Part shown: positions 18,283 through 26,575 of the stretch, one piece after another
How positions within the stretch are numbered: position 1 is the first letter of the stretch
Layout of the letters: each line of letters starts with the position of its first letter
From: Chloroflexota bacterium
Lineage (GTDB): Bacteria > Chloroflexota > Anaerolineae > Anaerolineales > E44-bin32
Reading direction: 5' to 3'
Assembly (NCBI GenBank): GCA_022561385.1
Contig: JADFRG010000004.1
Location: 57,328-121,327, forward strand
Length of the DNA stretch: 64,000 nucleotides
Notes under the pieces: model-generated
Databases searched by the model: none
What the model was told of the DNA's origin: nothing
Seen by the model: only the letters and a program-made list of their open reading frames with translations
Translations under genes and position numbers: made by a program

Positions 18283-18795
18283 GTGCATAAGATTAACGAA
18301 CCTGTTTTACTTCTAAACGCGAATTTCGAGCCGCTGAATGTTTGCTCGACTCGCCGTGCTATCGGGCTCGTCTTCAAAGGCAAGGCGGAAATGCTGCTCA
18401 ACGGTCGCGGGTTCATTCACACCGTTCGCAAGGACTATCCGCGCCCTTCGGTTATCCGGCTGGGATATATGGTGAAGCGGCCGCGACCCCGCGTGCGGCT
18501 GAGCAAGCGAGAAGTGTTCCGTAGGGATGGACATACTTGCCAATATTGCGGCTCCAACGGTCGCCATCTTACGCTGGATCATGTGATCCCTCGGCACAGG
18601 GGCGGCGACCACTTATGGACGAACCTGGTCACAGCCTGCTCGACCTGCAACCTCAAGAAGGGCGGAAGGGGTATCCAGGAGGCGCACATGTCCCTCCTTC
18701 GTCCGCCGCACGAGCCGAAGGCCTCCGCGCTGTACCTTTACGGCTCGCACCTCACAGAGAATCAGGAATGGGAACAGTTCCTGGAAGGCTGGTAA
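18283..18795 (+). CDS. HNH endonuclease domain protein
   Basis: A 170-residue stand-alone HNH nuclease of the common 5-methylcytosine-type (McrA-like) architecture. Two zinc-binding pairs are visible, CQYC (86-89) and CSTCN (119-123). The H-N-H core is LDHVIPRHRGG (Asp99, His100) with Asn114. The N-terminal half (ALLLNANFEPL-like opening, then RAIGLVFKGKAEML) is typical of the chromosomal HNH family widespread in Chloroflexota, Cyanobacteria and Actinobacteria, whose role is unsettled. It starts at GTG 18283. It is flanked by its own promoter and a strong terminator, so it is expressed alone. No intron or intein surrounds it. Confidence 0.9.
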   Translation: MHKINEPVLLLNANFEPLNVCSTRRAIGLVFKGKAEMLLNGRGFIHTVRKDYPRPSVIRLGYMVKRPRPRVRLSKREVFRRDGHTCQYCGSNGRHLTLDHVIPRHRGGDHLWTNLVTACSTCNLKKGGRGIQEAHMSLLRPPHEPKASALYLYGSHLTENQEWEQFLEGW

Positions 18796-18808
18796 CCGAG
18801 ATGAAATG

Positions 18809-18843
18809 AAACCCCGGAGCGTAATCCGCTCCGGGGTTTTTTT
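18809..18843 (+). terminator. Strong intrinsic terminator
   Basis: An 11-bp perfect stem ACCCCGGAGCG/CGCTCCGGGGT (18811-18821 with 18827-18837), a TAATC loop and an eight-T tract, directly after the HNH gene. The opposing AA start of the left arm gives it some bidirectional character for the convergent hpf gene. Confidence 0.92.
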
Positions 18844-18877
18844 CACGCTCGTTTGGCTGGCTAAGCCCTTTGCTTCT

Positions 18878-19438
18878 TCAGACGACTTCTGATTCGATCA
18901 AGCCTAATGTGCCGTCCAATCTACGGTAGAGGACGTTCACCTCACTCGTATCCCCGTTGTAAAAGATGAAAAAATCCTCGTACCCGAGCAGACTCATCTG
19001 TTCGATCGCCTCCGGTTCGCTCATGGGTACCAGGTGAAAACGCTTGCGGCGTGTAATCTGGTCTGGGTCTTCAAGCCCCTCACCGAAGTCTTCTGAAAGT
19101 ACCTCCGCCATTTTTCGACCGTCGCCCCTCGCCCGAAAGCGCCGACCCTTGTATTTATCGATTTGCCGCTGAATTTTGGCAAGAACTGCGTCCACAGAGG
19201 CATAGATGTCTCCCGTACGTTGTTCTGCCCTCAGTAACACGCCTTTTCCCCGGACGGTCAACTGGGCCACCTGACGGTCTTCCGCGCTGCGAGCCGTCCG
19301 CGCGTACCTTAACTCAACGGTTGCCTCGTCCAGTATGGCAAGATAGTGTTCAAGCTTCGACACTCGCGAATCGACGTAGCGTTTTAGGCGGTCATCTAAT
19401 TCCATCTCTCGGACGTGAATGTCTATCGCAATTGGCAT
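18878..19438 (-). CDS. hpf: Ribosome hibernation promoting factor, long form
   Basis: 186 residues from ATG 19438 (MPIAIDIHVREMELDD, the normal N-terminus); the frame extends to 19492 without family support. Residues 1-95 are the S30AE ribosome-binding domain (YVDSRVSKLEHYL, then VELRYARTARSAEDR). A linker leads to the C-terminal dimerisation domain at about 125-185 (IEQMSLLGYEDFFIFYNGDT, VLYRRLDGTLGLIE). The long form pairs 70S ribosomes into inactive 100S dimers in stationary phase. It is 58 bp downstream of comF, at the end of the Tad gene run, and may also have its own promoter, which I could not identify. Confidence 0.93.
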   Translation of the reverse strand: MPIAIDIHVREMELDDRLKRYVDSRVSKLEHYLAILDEATVELRYARTARSAEDRQVAQLTVRGKGVLLRAEQRTGDIYASVDAVLAKIQRQIDKYKGRRFRARGDGRKMAEVLSEDFGEGLEDPDQITRRKRFHLVPMSEPEAIEQMSLLGYEDFFIFYNGDTSEVNVLYRRLDGTLGLIESEVV

Positions 19439-19496
19439 CTGGCTACATCCCGGGGATATTCCCTCCCTCACCGCACTGCGAATGGTGGTCACTTGA

Positions 19497-20225
19497 TTAT
19501 GCTCTCGCTACAGTCAACCCGACCACGGAATCAGCGCCTGCGGCCCGAATCGCGGCCGCGCAAGCGGAGAGAGTCGCGCCGGTCGTGAACAAATCATCCA
19601 GGACGAGGACATTCGCGCCTTCAAATAATAGAGACTCCACGCTGAAAGCCTTCCGGACATTACGCCAGCGCGCATCAGGATCCAACCCGACCTGAGAGCG
19701 GGTGTCTTTTACGCGCCTGAGATCGTCCAATTCAACCCGCAATCTTGCCCGGTTGCCAAAAGCCTTGGCAAGCAGGGCTGCCTGATTAAATCCGCGCACC
19801 TGCATTTTTTGCCGACTCAGCGGAACCGGAACGACCACTTCCACGTTCCAGCCTTGCCGCACATATAGTTCCTCCAGCCAGCTCCCCATCATCGAGGCCA
19901 GCCGTTTATCCGGGCGATACTTGAGGCGGAGCAGCGCTTGTGCGACTCGCCCTTTGTATCGGACGTAAGATCGAACCTGCAGTGAGGGAGTTCTGGAGGC
20001 GCACGAAGGACAAGATCCGCGGCTCCTGAGCGGATATCCGCATTTTCGGCACAGCGGTTCGGTCAACTTGACCATCGACGCATCACACTCTTTGCACCAG
20101 ATAGCGCCGGATCGGCCGCACCCTGCACATTGAATCGGAAAGAGCAGGTCGAGACCTGCTCCTACCCACCCTTGAAGTCCGTGAATTCGATTACGCAGTT
20201 GTCTTGCGAGATAGTGGTTACGCAA
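19497..20225 (-). CDS. comF: ComF family phosphoribosyltransferase-like protein
   Basis: 242 residues. The N-terminal part has cysteine pairs (CAGC, CKEC, CRKC, CPSC between about 33 and 77) forming a double zinc ribbon. The C-terminal half is a type I PRTase fold: VVVPVPLSRQKMQVRGFNQA and the PRPP-loop VLVLDDLFTTGATL near 208-221. ComF proteins are needed for DNA uptake during transformation in Bacillus and others, where they act inside the cell. Here the gene lies 22 bp behind tadC, in the same direction, so it is probably transcribed with the pilus genes. Confidence 0.92.
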   Translation of the reverse strand: MRNHYLARQLRNRIHGLQGWVGAGLDLLFPIQCAGCGRSGAIWCKECDASMVKLTEPLCRKCGYPLRSRGSCPSCASRTPSLQVRSYVRYKGRVAQALLRLKYRPDKRLASMMGSWLEELYVRQGWNVEVVVPVPLSRQKMQVRGFNQAALLAKAFGNRARLRVELDDLRRVKDTRSQVGLDPDARWRNVRKAFSVESLLFEGANVLVLDDLFTTGATLSACAAAIRAAGADSVVGLTVARA

Positions 20226-20247
20226 CGGGTCCTATGTCGCCGTCTAA

Positions 20248-21183
20248 CTATCCTCCGAGAATGGCTCCCATCGGGGAGGTGAGCAGCAACATCGCTGCCG
20301 GTCCCAGCAGAATGATCATGATGGAAGGGAAAATAAGCAGCGCAATGGGGAACACCATCTTGATGGGAGCCTTGTGCGCTTCCTCCTCGGCCATTTGCCT
20401 TCGTCGCACGCGCATCTGATCCGATTGAATGCGAAGCACTTTTGCCATGCTCACACCGAGCTGTTCAGACTGGATCACGGCCGCGACAAAGCTGGACATC
20501 TCGGCGACTCCCAATCGATCGGCCATGTCCCGCAAAGCATCCCGGCGCAGCTTGCCGAGACGAATTTCCTGAATCACTCGCCCGAATTCGAGGGCTAACT
20601 CGTTGATCCACTTCTCGTGAACTTTCGCCATGGCCGCGTCGAACCCCAGGCCCGCCTCCACCGAGATGGTGAGCAAATCGAGTGCATCCGGCATAGCTCG
20701 GAAAACGGCTTTCTGTCGCGCCTTGATCCGCCCGCTGAGCCACAAACTTGGAAAGGCAAAGCCGATCAACAAAAACAGCAGCGAGATTCCCAATCCCTGG
20801 AGCCAATTCCCGCCGGTCCTGGCCAATATTAGAAACAGAATGCCGCCAAACAGGACGGCAAATACGAACCGGAGCATCAGAAAAAAGGCCGGGTTCATCT
20901 GCATCGGATTGCCGGCCATCTCCAGCCGTAGGCGGGCGCTCTCAAGGGTCGCCTGCGGGGTAAAGCGCTGGGAAAGCTCACCGATGCGATCAAAGAAAGG
21001 CAGAATGATGCGCTGGCCAAAATCCTGAGAGAGCTCCAACTCCTCTAGCGACATCGGCTCGTCGGAGATGGTCAGCTCCGAAAGACGTTCCTGGATTGGG
21101 TCGTCGCTCCGAGGCATATTGATGCCAACAACCACCAGGATCACTGCCAGAAGCACTACGATTCCTACGATTGCTAAAATCAT
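20248..21183 (-). CDS. tadC: Tad pilus inner-membrane platform protein TadC
   Basis: A 311-residue type II secretion F-domain protein. It has an N-terminal helix (1-22), then two helices near 110-150, a cytoplasmic four-helix T2SSF domain (MPDALDLLTISVEAGLGFDAAM; QEIRLGKLRRDALRDMADR) and C-terminal helices around 270-305. ATG 21183 is preferred (GAGG site upstream); a TTG at 21216 would overlap tadB. TadB and TadC form the membrane platform on which the TadA ATPase assembles Flp pilin. Gene order tadA-tadB-tadC is canonical. Confidence 0.92.
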   Translation of the reverse strand: MILAIVGIVVLLAVILVVVGINMPRSDDPIQERLSELTISDEPMSLEELELSQDFGQRIILPFFDRIGELSQRFTPQATLESARLRLEMAGNPMQMNPAFFLMLRFVFAVLFGGILFLILARTGGNWLQGLGISLLFLLIGFAFPSLWLSGRIKARQKAVFRAMPDALDLLTISVEAGLGFDAAMAKVHEKWINELALEFGRVIQEIRLGKLRRDALRDMADRLGVAEMSSFVAAVIQSEQLGVSMAKVLRIQSDQMRVRRRQMAEEEAHKAPIKMVFPIALLIFPSIMIILLGPAAMLLLTSPMGAILGG

Positions 21184-21196
21184 CGGTGTATAAACC

Positions 21197-22174
21197 TCAT
21201 ATGTCGATATCCACAATTTTTTGTGTAATCAGAAAGCCTACAACCACCATCAAACCCGCCCCGCCTATCATGGGGATGCCACAACTGCGGGTCTCCGGGT
21301 TGAAGAACTGCATGATGTAGTCTGGGTTGACTGCAAAGAGCAGCCCCACCAGCGCAAGTGGCATTGCAGAGATCACCCAGGCCGTGGCTCGGCCCTGCGC
21401 GGTAAGTGACGCAATTTCGCCCTTGATGCGTACCCGCTCGCGGATCGTGAACGAGATAACGTCCAAGATTTCAGCCAGGTTACCGCCGACCTCGCGCTGC
21501 ACATTCATGGCGGTGACCACCAGATCCAGATCGTCACTGTTGATACGTCGCAACAAATGCTCGAGCGCTTCCTCCATGGTGATGCCCAGCTGCATCTCCT
21601 GAACCACCCGCCGGAATTCATCCGATATCGGGCTCGGCATCTCGTGGCTAACGGCCTCCATGGCCTGCAAAGTCGAAAACCCCGCGCGAAGCCCATTTAC
21701 GATTAGATTGAGCATGTCGCTAAGCTGATTGTCAAATGCCTTCAGCCGGCTCTTCTTGGCGCGGCTGACGTATATGGGCGGGATGAAAAATCCGATTATG
21801 GCTCCAACTATCGCGAATATCGCTCCGCTCAGCACGAAACCAACGATTGCCGCCCCAAACATAGTCAGCACTCTGGCGGCCATATACTCCGCCGGGCGCA
21901 ACTTGACATCTGCCTGCGCAAGGTTTGACGAGATGTTGGAGAAGAGATCCGTGCCCTCTCCAAGCTTGTTGAGGAAATCCGATAAAGGGCTGGTCCGGTC
22001 TTCGCTATCAGCGGGCTCGTCGGAGAGGGTGGTGACCATGCCCCCCGTTTCGGCATATCGACCCAGCCGTTCTTCAACCACCGAGCCGCCCCCTACGAAT
22101 GACATCACGAGGCCGACCACCAGCAAGAGCAGAGCCAGCCCGCCGCCAACGAAAAGAATTATTGTGGGATCCAT
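21197..22174 (-). CDS. tadB: Tad pilus inner-membrane platform protein TadB
   Basis: 325 residues with the same T2SSF plan as TadC. It has an N-terminal helix (7-27), a paired helix region (105-145), the cytoplasmic domain (LSDMLNLIVNGLRAGFSTLQ, EFRRVVQEMQLGITMEEAL, VVTAMNVQREVGGNLAEIL) and C-terminal helices (about 275-320). It starts at ATG 22174, two bases after the tadA stop, implying tight coupling. Similarity of its membrane and cytoplasmic order to TadC reflects the usual paralogy. Confidence 0.93.
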   Translation of the reverse strand: MDPTIILFVGGGLALLLLVVGLVMSFVGGGSVVEERLGRYAETGGMVTTLSDEPADSEDRTSPLSDFLNKLGEGTDLFSNISSNLAQADVKLRPAEYMAARVLTMFGAAIVGFVLSGAIFAIVGAIIGFFIPPIYVSRAKKSRLKAFDNQLSDMLNLIVNGLRAGFSTLQAMEAVSHEMPSPISDEFRRVVQEMQLGITMEEALEHLLRRINSDDLDLVVTAMNVQREVGGNLAEILDVISFTIRERVRIKGEIASLTAQGRATAWVISAMPLALVGLLFAVNPDYIMQFFNPETRSCGIPMIGGAGLMVVVGFLITQKIVDIDI

Positions 22175-22176
22175 GA

Positions 22177-23607
22177 CTAGCGGTAAGACCCGCGGTCTCC
22201 AACGCCGAAGATCGAAGCCGGCAATTGGATGCCAGCCTGTTCGAGCTTCACCATGAATTTCGGCCGGAGCCCAGTCGGCCGCAAGCGCCCGATGACCCTG
22301 CCGTCTTCCAAGCCAGTCTGCTCGAACACAAACAGGTCCGTCATCGTAATGATGTCACCTTCCATGCCTTGGATTTCAGAAATATGGGTCACTTTGCGCG
22401 TACCGTCGCGCATCCGCTCAAGGTGAATGACCAGCTCGAGCGCTGAGGCGATCTGTTCACGGATGGCTCTTGTAGGCAAATCCATACCCGCCATCAAGGT
22501 CATGGTTTCGATACGTGAAAGAGTATCGCGCGGGCTGTTCGAGTGGGCGGTGGTCATCGATCCATCGTGGCCCGTGTTCATAGCCTGCAACATGTCCAGG
22601 GCCGCCTCGTCGCGGATCTCACCGACGATGATGCGGTCCGGGCGCATTCGAAGGGCGTTGACCACGAGATCCTTAATGGTGACCTCCCCGCGCCCTTCAA
22701 TATTCGGCGGACGCGACTCGAGCGTGACGACATGTTCCTGTCGGAGCTGAAGCTCCGCCGCGTTCTCGATCGTAAGGATGCGTTCGTCGGACGGGATGTA
22801 CTGGGATATGACGTTGAGCATCGTGGTTTTGCCAGACCCGGTACCCCCCGAAATCACCATGTTAACGCGCGCGATCACCGTGGCTTTGATGAACTCGATC
22901 GCCTCTGCCGTGACCGTGCCGTATTCGATCAGCTGTTCGATAGTAATCGGGTTCTTGGCGAATTTACGAATGGTCAGCGTTGGACCCCCTAGTGAGATTG
23001 GCGGGATCACTGCGTTGACGCGCGAGCCGTCTTGCAGCCTTGCGTCGACGTAGGGGCTGGACTCATCGATGCGCCTGCCCAGCGGGGCCACGATGCGGTC
23101 GATGATCCGCATCAGGTGGTCGTCGCTCTCAAACGAAGTCGGTTCCCGAACAATCTTGCCTTCGCGCTCGATGTAGATGTTCTTGGCGCCGTTGATCATA
23201 ATTTCCGTGATCGTGTCATCGGCCAGAAGTGGCTCGATCGGTCCTAACCCAAGGATCTCGGCCACGATTTGTTCGAACAGACGCCTTCGCTCAGGTCGCG
23301 ACAGAACGATATTCATCTCGGTCAGGATGCTCTCGAACAGCTCCTCGATCTGTCGTCGGACATCGGCGGTCTGGGTAACATCCATTGTCGGATCTAACTC
23401 TTGGAGCAAGCGGTTCTGAACCTCGTTCTTGATGTCGTGTATACGCCCGCCAGGAGTCTGTCCGGGTGCCGCTGTACGTCGCGCGCTGAGTCCGCTCAAC
23501 CGAGAGGTGCCATCGCCGGCATCGGACGCGACGGGTTGTTCCGGCGCGGCCGGCGGGCTGGGACTCCCATCGGTCTGACCCTGCTCAATTCTCTTTAGTA
23601 ACGACAC
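22177..23607 (-). CDS. tadA: Tad pilus assembly ATPase TadA/CpaF
   Basis: A 476-residue secretion ATPase of the VirB11/PulE group. A Pro/Ala-rich N-terminal region (1-55) precedes the N-domain ([20 protein letters not shown]). Walker [10 protein letters not shown] is at 254-262, the Asp/Glu and Walker B region at [20 protein letters not shown], and the His box at [17 protein letters not shown]. It powers Flp pilus assembly, and in some systems retraction, from the cytoplasmic face. It lies 31 bp after cpaE and is followed directly by tadB. Confidence 0.95.
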   Translation of the reverse strand: MSLLKRIEQGQTDGSPSPPAAPEQPVASDAGDGTSRLSGLSARRTAAPGQTPGGRIHDIKNEVQNRLLQELDPTMDVTQTADVRRQIEELFESILTEMNIVLSRPERRRLFEQIVAEILGLGPIEPLLADDTITEIMINGAKNIYIEREGKIVREPTSFESDDHLMRIIDRIVAPLGRRIDESSPYVDARLQDGSRVNAVIPPISLGGPTLTIRKFAKNPITIEQLIEYGTVTAEAIEFIKATVIARVNMVISGGTGSGKTTMLNVISQYIPSDERILTIENAAELQLRQEHVVTLESRPPNIEGRGEVTIKDLVVNALRMRPDRIIVGEIRDEAALDMLQAMNTGHDGSMTTAHSNSPRDTLSRIETMTLMAGMDLPTRAIREQIASALELVIHLERMRDGTRKVTHISEIQGMEGDIITMTDLFVFEQTGLEDGRVIGRLRPTGLRPKFMVKLEQAGIQLPASIFGVGDRGSYR

Positions 23608-23638
23608 AGCTTAATCCTCCCGGGCTCCATTTGAGGCG

Positions 23639-24907
23639 TCAGCGACCCAGGATACGAGGCCGCTCCTTCACTTCCTCCTCCTGCGCCTGCTCCTCTGCAT
23701 CCGCGATGCGCTGTTTGATGGTCCCCATCAGCTGCATGATCGCCCGCGATTGGGGGCTGCTTCGGTCGCTCAGTATGAGCGGAATTCCCTTGTTGATGGA
23801 GGCAGTGACCGCGCGCTCGTCCAGCGGGATAACCGCCTCCACCTCGCGTTTGAGGTTCTCGCCTACCGCCTCGGCGGAGATTCCCCCCTTGCGATCCATC
23901 TTATTCAGCACGAAGCAGACATTTTCGGTTGGGAACTCGAGGATGTGGAGTAAATCAAATAGATGCCGGGCGTCCTTGATGGCGGGGATATCCGGCGTAC
24001 ATATAGCAATCAGCAGATCGGCCGTGTCCAGGATCGCCAGGGTAGTGTCATCCATTGCAGAGGCGGTATCTACAATCACGTAGGCAAAGTGTCGCCGCAG
24101 GAACTGAATGATCGTCCGGATCTGATCTGCGCTGACTTCGTCCGCCATTTCCGGCCTGGGAGGCGCGGCAAGGACCCGCAGACCGTTCTCGTGAAGAAGC
24201 AACACGTCTTCCAGTATCTCCGAGTCAATATCGTCCATCCGCGCAGTAAGATCGTTGATCGAGTACTTAGATTGGAGATTGAGGAAAACCGAGACGTCGC
24301 CAAATTGGAGATTTCCGTCGACCAGAACGGTCGGAGTTTCTTCGGTGTCGAACGCCAGAGCAATGTTGGTGGCGATTGTTGTGCACCCTACCCCACCCTT
24401 CGGGCTGTAGAACGCAAGAACTTTGCCGACTGGCCGATGGGAATCGGTACCACCTGCGCCAGGCGGCCCATCAGCCGCTAACGGTGCGGTTGATCGTTCG
24501 AATTCCCTCCGCTTGTCGTGCGCGAAAACGGAGAGACGTCGAATGGTTGCGATCAACTCCTCGCTGGAGGGCGGTTTGACTATGAAGTCGCGCGCGCCGG
24601 CCATCATGGCCCGGCGCATATAGTCCTGTTCGCTCTGAATTGACAGGACGATAACTTGTGTAAAGGGGACCTTGCTCAGGATCGTCTCGGTGGCGGTGAT
24701 CCCATCCATGTCCTCCATGTTGATGTCCATAAGGACGATGTCGGGTTTCATATCGGAGGCCATCTCAATGGCCTCCTCACCCGAGCGGGCCGCTCCAACC
24801 ACCACGATGTCGGACTCAAATTGGAGAAGTTTGCGAATGTTTTCGCGGGTCTCCGCAAAGTCATCGACGATGAGTACGCGGATACTTTCTTCCGCGGCTT
24901 CGGTCAT
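23639..24907 (-). CDS. CpaE/TadZ-like pilus localisation protein (receiver + ParA-type ATPase)
   Basis: A 422-residue two-domain protein. Residues 9-128 form a receiver domain with acidic pocket VDD (14-16), phosphoacceptor Asp61 (VLMDINM) and the lysine in VKPPSS (111). After a linker, residues 160-400 form a MinD/ParA ATPase with deviant Walker A SPKGGVGCTT (168-177). The family (TadZ/CpaE) places the Tad apparatus in the cell. Unlike many TadZ proteins with degenerate receivers, the phosphorylation residues look intact, so phosphorylation control is possible; the DegS-like kinase upstream is one candidate partner, which is speculation. Confidence 0.9.
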   Translation of the reverse strand: MTEAAEESIRVLIVDDFAETRENIRKLLQFESDIVVVGAARSGEEAIEMASDMKPDIVLMDINMEDMDGITATETILSKVPFTQVIVLSIQSEQDYMRRAMMAGARDFIVKPPSSEELIATIRRLSVFAHDKRREFERSTAPLAADGPPGAGGTDSHRPVGKVLAFYSPKGGVGCTTIATNIALAFDTEETPTVLVDGNLQFGDVSVFLNLQSKYSINDLTARMDDIDSEILEDVLLLHENGLRVLAAPPRPEMADEVSADQIRTIIQFLRRHFAYVIVDTASAMDDTTLAILDTADLLIAICTPDIPAIKDARHLFDLLHILEFPTENVCFVLNKMDRKGGISAEAVGENLKREVEAVIPLDERAVTASINKGIPLILSDRSSPQSRAIMQLMGTIKQRIADAEEQAQEEEVKERPRILGR

Positions 24908-24936
24908 TCGGGCTCTCTCCTAGGGCAACTCAGTCA

Positions 24937-26088
24937 TTAGGGTACGGGTGTCGGTTTAAAATCCAAATCAGGCGGAAACACCAGGTCGGGAGCAGTGAGC
25001 CTGGGTTCCGTGCCGTATGGAAGCTTGGAAGGAATGGCGATATCGTAGTTGTCAATCAGGAACTGTAAAGTCACGCTGTCCGTCTCGATCTCAGGAGTCG
25101 GGTCATTTGGACTCCGCAGGGTGAGAGTCAAATCGAGGCCTCCGTTGATGGCCCAATTGATCGCAAGCGCGTCTTGCGGCGTCACGATCAGTGTAATGAT
25201 ATCAGGCGGAATAATCACGGGCACCCCTTGTTCGGCTCCCGCCTGCCCTTGAGGGGCACCGACGCCTTCTTCTGGCGTTTCTCCGATCAACTCAACGGTT
25301 TCCCCTTCAATCTCGAGCGCGAAGTCTCCCACTCCAAGGACGGTGGAATTGGTAATCAAGCGCTGTGTGACCAGGCGCGGGCGCTGAGGGCCGGAGGGTC
25401 CGGCGTAAAAGTCCTGGCCGGAAAATTGATCGAATTGGAGCAGGCCGATTGTGGGCAGACTATCAGTAGCAGCACACACCAATTCTCCCGTATCCGAAGT
25501 CTGCACTGCTCTACAGCTTACCGCACTTAGCAGCTCCCCGTCCGAGTTGAATAGGAACATGCCTTCATTTGGAAGCTCGGATTGGAAATCGGTATCTAGA
25601 TCAATTATCAGCATAGTGACCAGGACATCCACCTGGTCGCCTTCTCTCAAGGCAAAGGCCACGCCGGAGAAGCGATCCATGGGGAGCGCTATGGCGGTAA
25701 ACCCCCGGGGAATGGCGAGCGAGGCGTCCGAGCCAACCGCAAACAGGTCCCCGGCTTGATCCGTAATCATGTTTTCGGTAATGGGGACTCCGCGGCCGAT
25801 GTCCATCCGGGCCCGCTTCCCTACAACTTGACCAATATCGTCCATCATAGTTTCGACTTTGTAGTCTGCGGGATACGGAGAGATGAATACGGATTCCGGA
25901 GGAATTATTGAGCCTCTGGATATGCTCTGAGCGGCGATCACGATCTCAGCTTCGCCTACGGGTGTCGGCGCCGGAGTAGGCTGATCTCCGCCTGCCCCTC
26001 CCCCAATACCACCAAGAGCCAGGAACGCTGCCACTGCGCCCACGAGCAGAATGAGTGCTAGCAATATAAAAACACGACCACGGCGCAT
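24937..26088 (-). CDS. cpaB: Flp pilus assembly protein CpaB/RcpC
   Basis: 383 residues. A membrane helix (5-28) is followed by a Pro-rich spacer and a SAF domain (about 46-112: IVIAAQSISRGSIIPPESVF and VVGKRARMDIGRGVPITENMI), then the RcpC/CpaB domain (FTAIALPMDRFSGVAFALRE, GDQVDVLVTMLI). The C-terminus is extended and Pro-rich. ATG 26088 follows an AAGGAGG site. In Gram-negative bacteria CpaB works with the secretin; none is found here, so the protein probably acts at the cell wall. It is transcribed from its own promoter at 26139-26166. Confidence 0.9.
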   Translation of the reverse strand: MRRGRVFILLALILLVGAVAAFLALGGIGGGAGGDQPTPAPTPVGEAEIVIAAQSISRGSIIPPESVFISPYPADYKVETMMDDIGQVVGKRARMDIGRGVPITENMITDQAGDLFAVGSDASLAIPRGFTAIALPMDRFSGVAFALREGDQVDVLVTMLIIDLDTDFQSELPNEGMFLFNSDGELLSAVSCRAVQTSDTGELVCAATDSLPTIGLLQFDQFSGQDFYAGPSGPQRPRLVTQRLITNSTVLGVGDFALEIEGETVELIGETPEEGVGAPQGQAGAEQGVPVIIPPDIITLIVTPQDALAINWAINGGLDLTLTLRSPNDPTPEIETDSVTLQFLIDNYDIAIPSKLPYGTEPRLTAPDLVFPPDLDFKPTPVP

Positions 26089-26138
26089 TATGCCTCCTTA
26101 TTTGTACGGTGACACGCCCGGCCGACTAGCGTGTGCGT

Positions 26139-26166
26139 ATGATACCGCTAGAGGATGTGTTGTCAA
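26139..26166 (-). promoter_or_regulatory. Sigma70-type promoter of cpaB
   Basis: On the minus strand: TTGACA (26161-26166), a 16-bp spacer and TATCAT (26139-26144). The predicted start is near 26132, giving a leader of about 44 nt to the cpaB ATG. Confidence 0.75.
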
Positions 26167-26244
26167 GTCGGCCGATTTTCGGAGCAATTTTTGGACAATT
26201 CCGGTACGTTTTCCCATGCCAGAGCCGCCAAGCTAGCCATGAAA

Positions 26245-26269
26245 GGAGCCCTATCAGAGATAGGGCTCC
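26245..26269 (-). terminator. Terminator-like hairpin downstream of the Flp pilin
   Basis: An 11-bp perfect stem GGAGCCCTATC/GATAGGGCTCC with a 3-nt loop, followed on the minus strand by TTTC. It lies about 55 bp after the pilin stop and upstream of the cpaB promoter, so it separates an abundant pilin mRNA from the assembly genes. A second small GTGGTC/GACCAC hairpin lies at 26284-26299. Confidence 0.65.
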
Positions 26270-26322
26270 CTCGTCTCTGGCAGGTGGTCAAATGACCACT
26301 CGAGACCATTCCCACTGGGAGA

Positions 26323-26481
26323 CTAAATGTTACTTACGATATTGCTAAACACGTTCCCAATGGCAGGTCCGAGCAGCGCCAAAATAACAATCACAACTAC
26401 GGCCACTAAAACAAGAATTAGCGCGTACTCGACCAAACCCTGCCCCTTCTCTCTTGGTGCATACAGCAATGTTCTCACCAC
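26323..26481 (-). CDS. flp: Flp/Fap-type pilin subunit
   Basis: A 52-residue product from GTG 26481 (second GTG at 26478; TTG 26469 also possible). It reads VVRTLLYAPREKGQGLVEY, then a 30-residue hydrophobic helix and a short polar end GNVFSNIVSNI. The G/QGLVEYALI motif is the Flp prepilin cleavage and assembly signature: processing would occur near KGQG/LVEYAL, with the glutamate at mature position 3 and the tyrosine beside it. It has its own strong promoter and a terminator-like hairpin, fitting a highly expressed structural subunit. It sits directly ahead of cpaB. It is shorter than usual gene-calling cut-offs and easily missed. Confidence 0.88.
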   Translation of the reverse strand: MVRTLLYAPREKGQGLVEYALILVLVAVVVIVILALLGPAIGNVFSNIVSNI

Positions 26482-26525
26482 CCTTCCGTTTCAATATTGC
26501 CCTGTTATCGCTCCAAGGCCCCCAA

Positions 26526-26554
26526 ATTATATGAGGGGGCCCTTTTGCCCACAA
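26526..26554 (-). promoter_or_regulatory. Promoter of the Flp pilin gene
   Basis: On the minus strand: TTGTGG (26549-26554), a 17-bp spacer and a perfect TATAAT (26526-26531). The -10 lies in the loop of a GGCCCCC/GGGGGCC inverted repeat. Predicted start about 26519, leader about 38 nt. Confidence 0.75.
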
Positions 26555-26575
26555 TAGGACGAATCTCCGATCACT

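Noticed and set aside
26327..26557. Plus-strand 76-codon frame opposite the pilin
   Set aside because: The minus strand encodes a complete Flp pilin with promoter and hairpin; the plus frame is its antisense.
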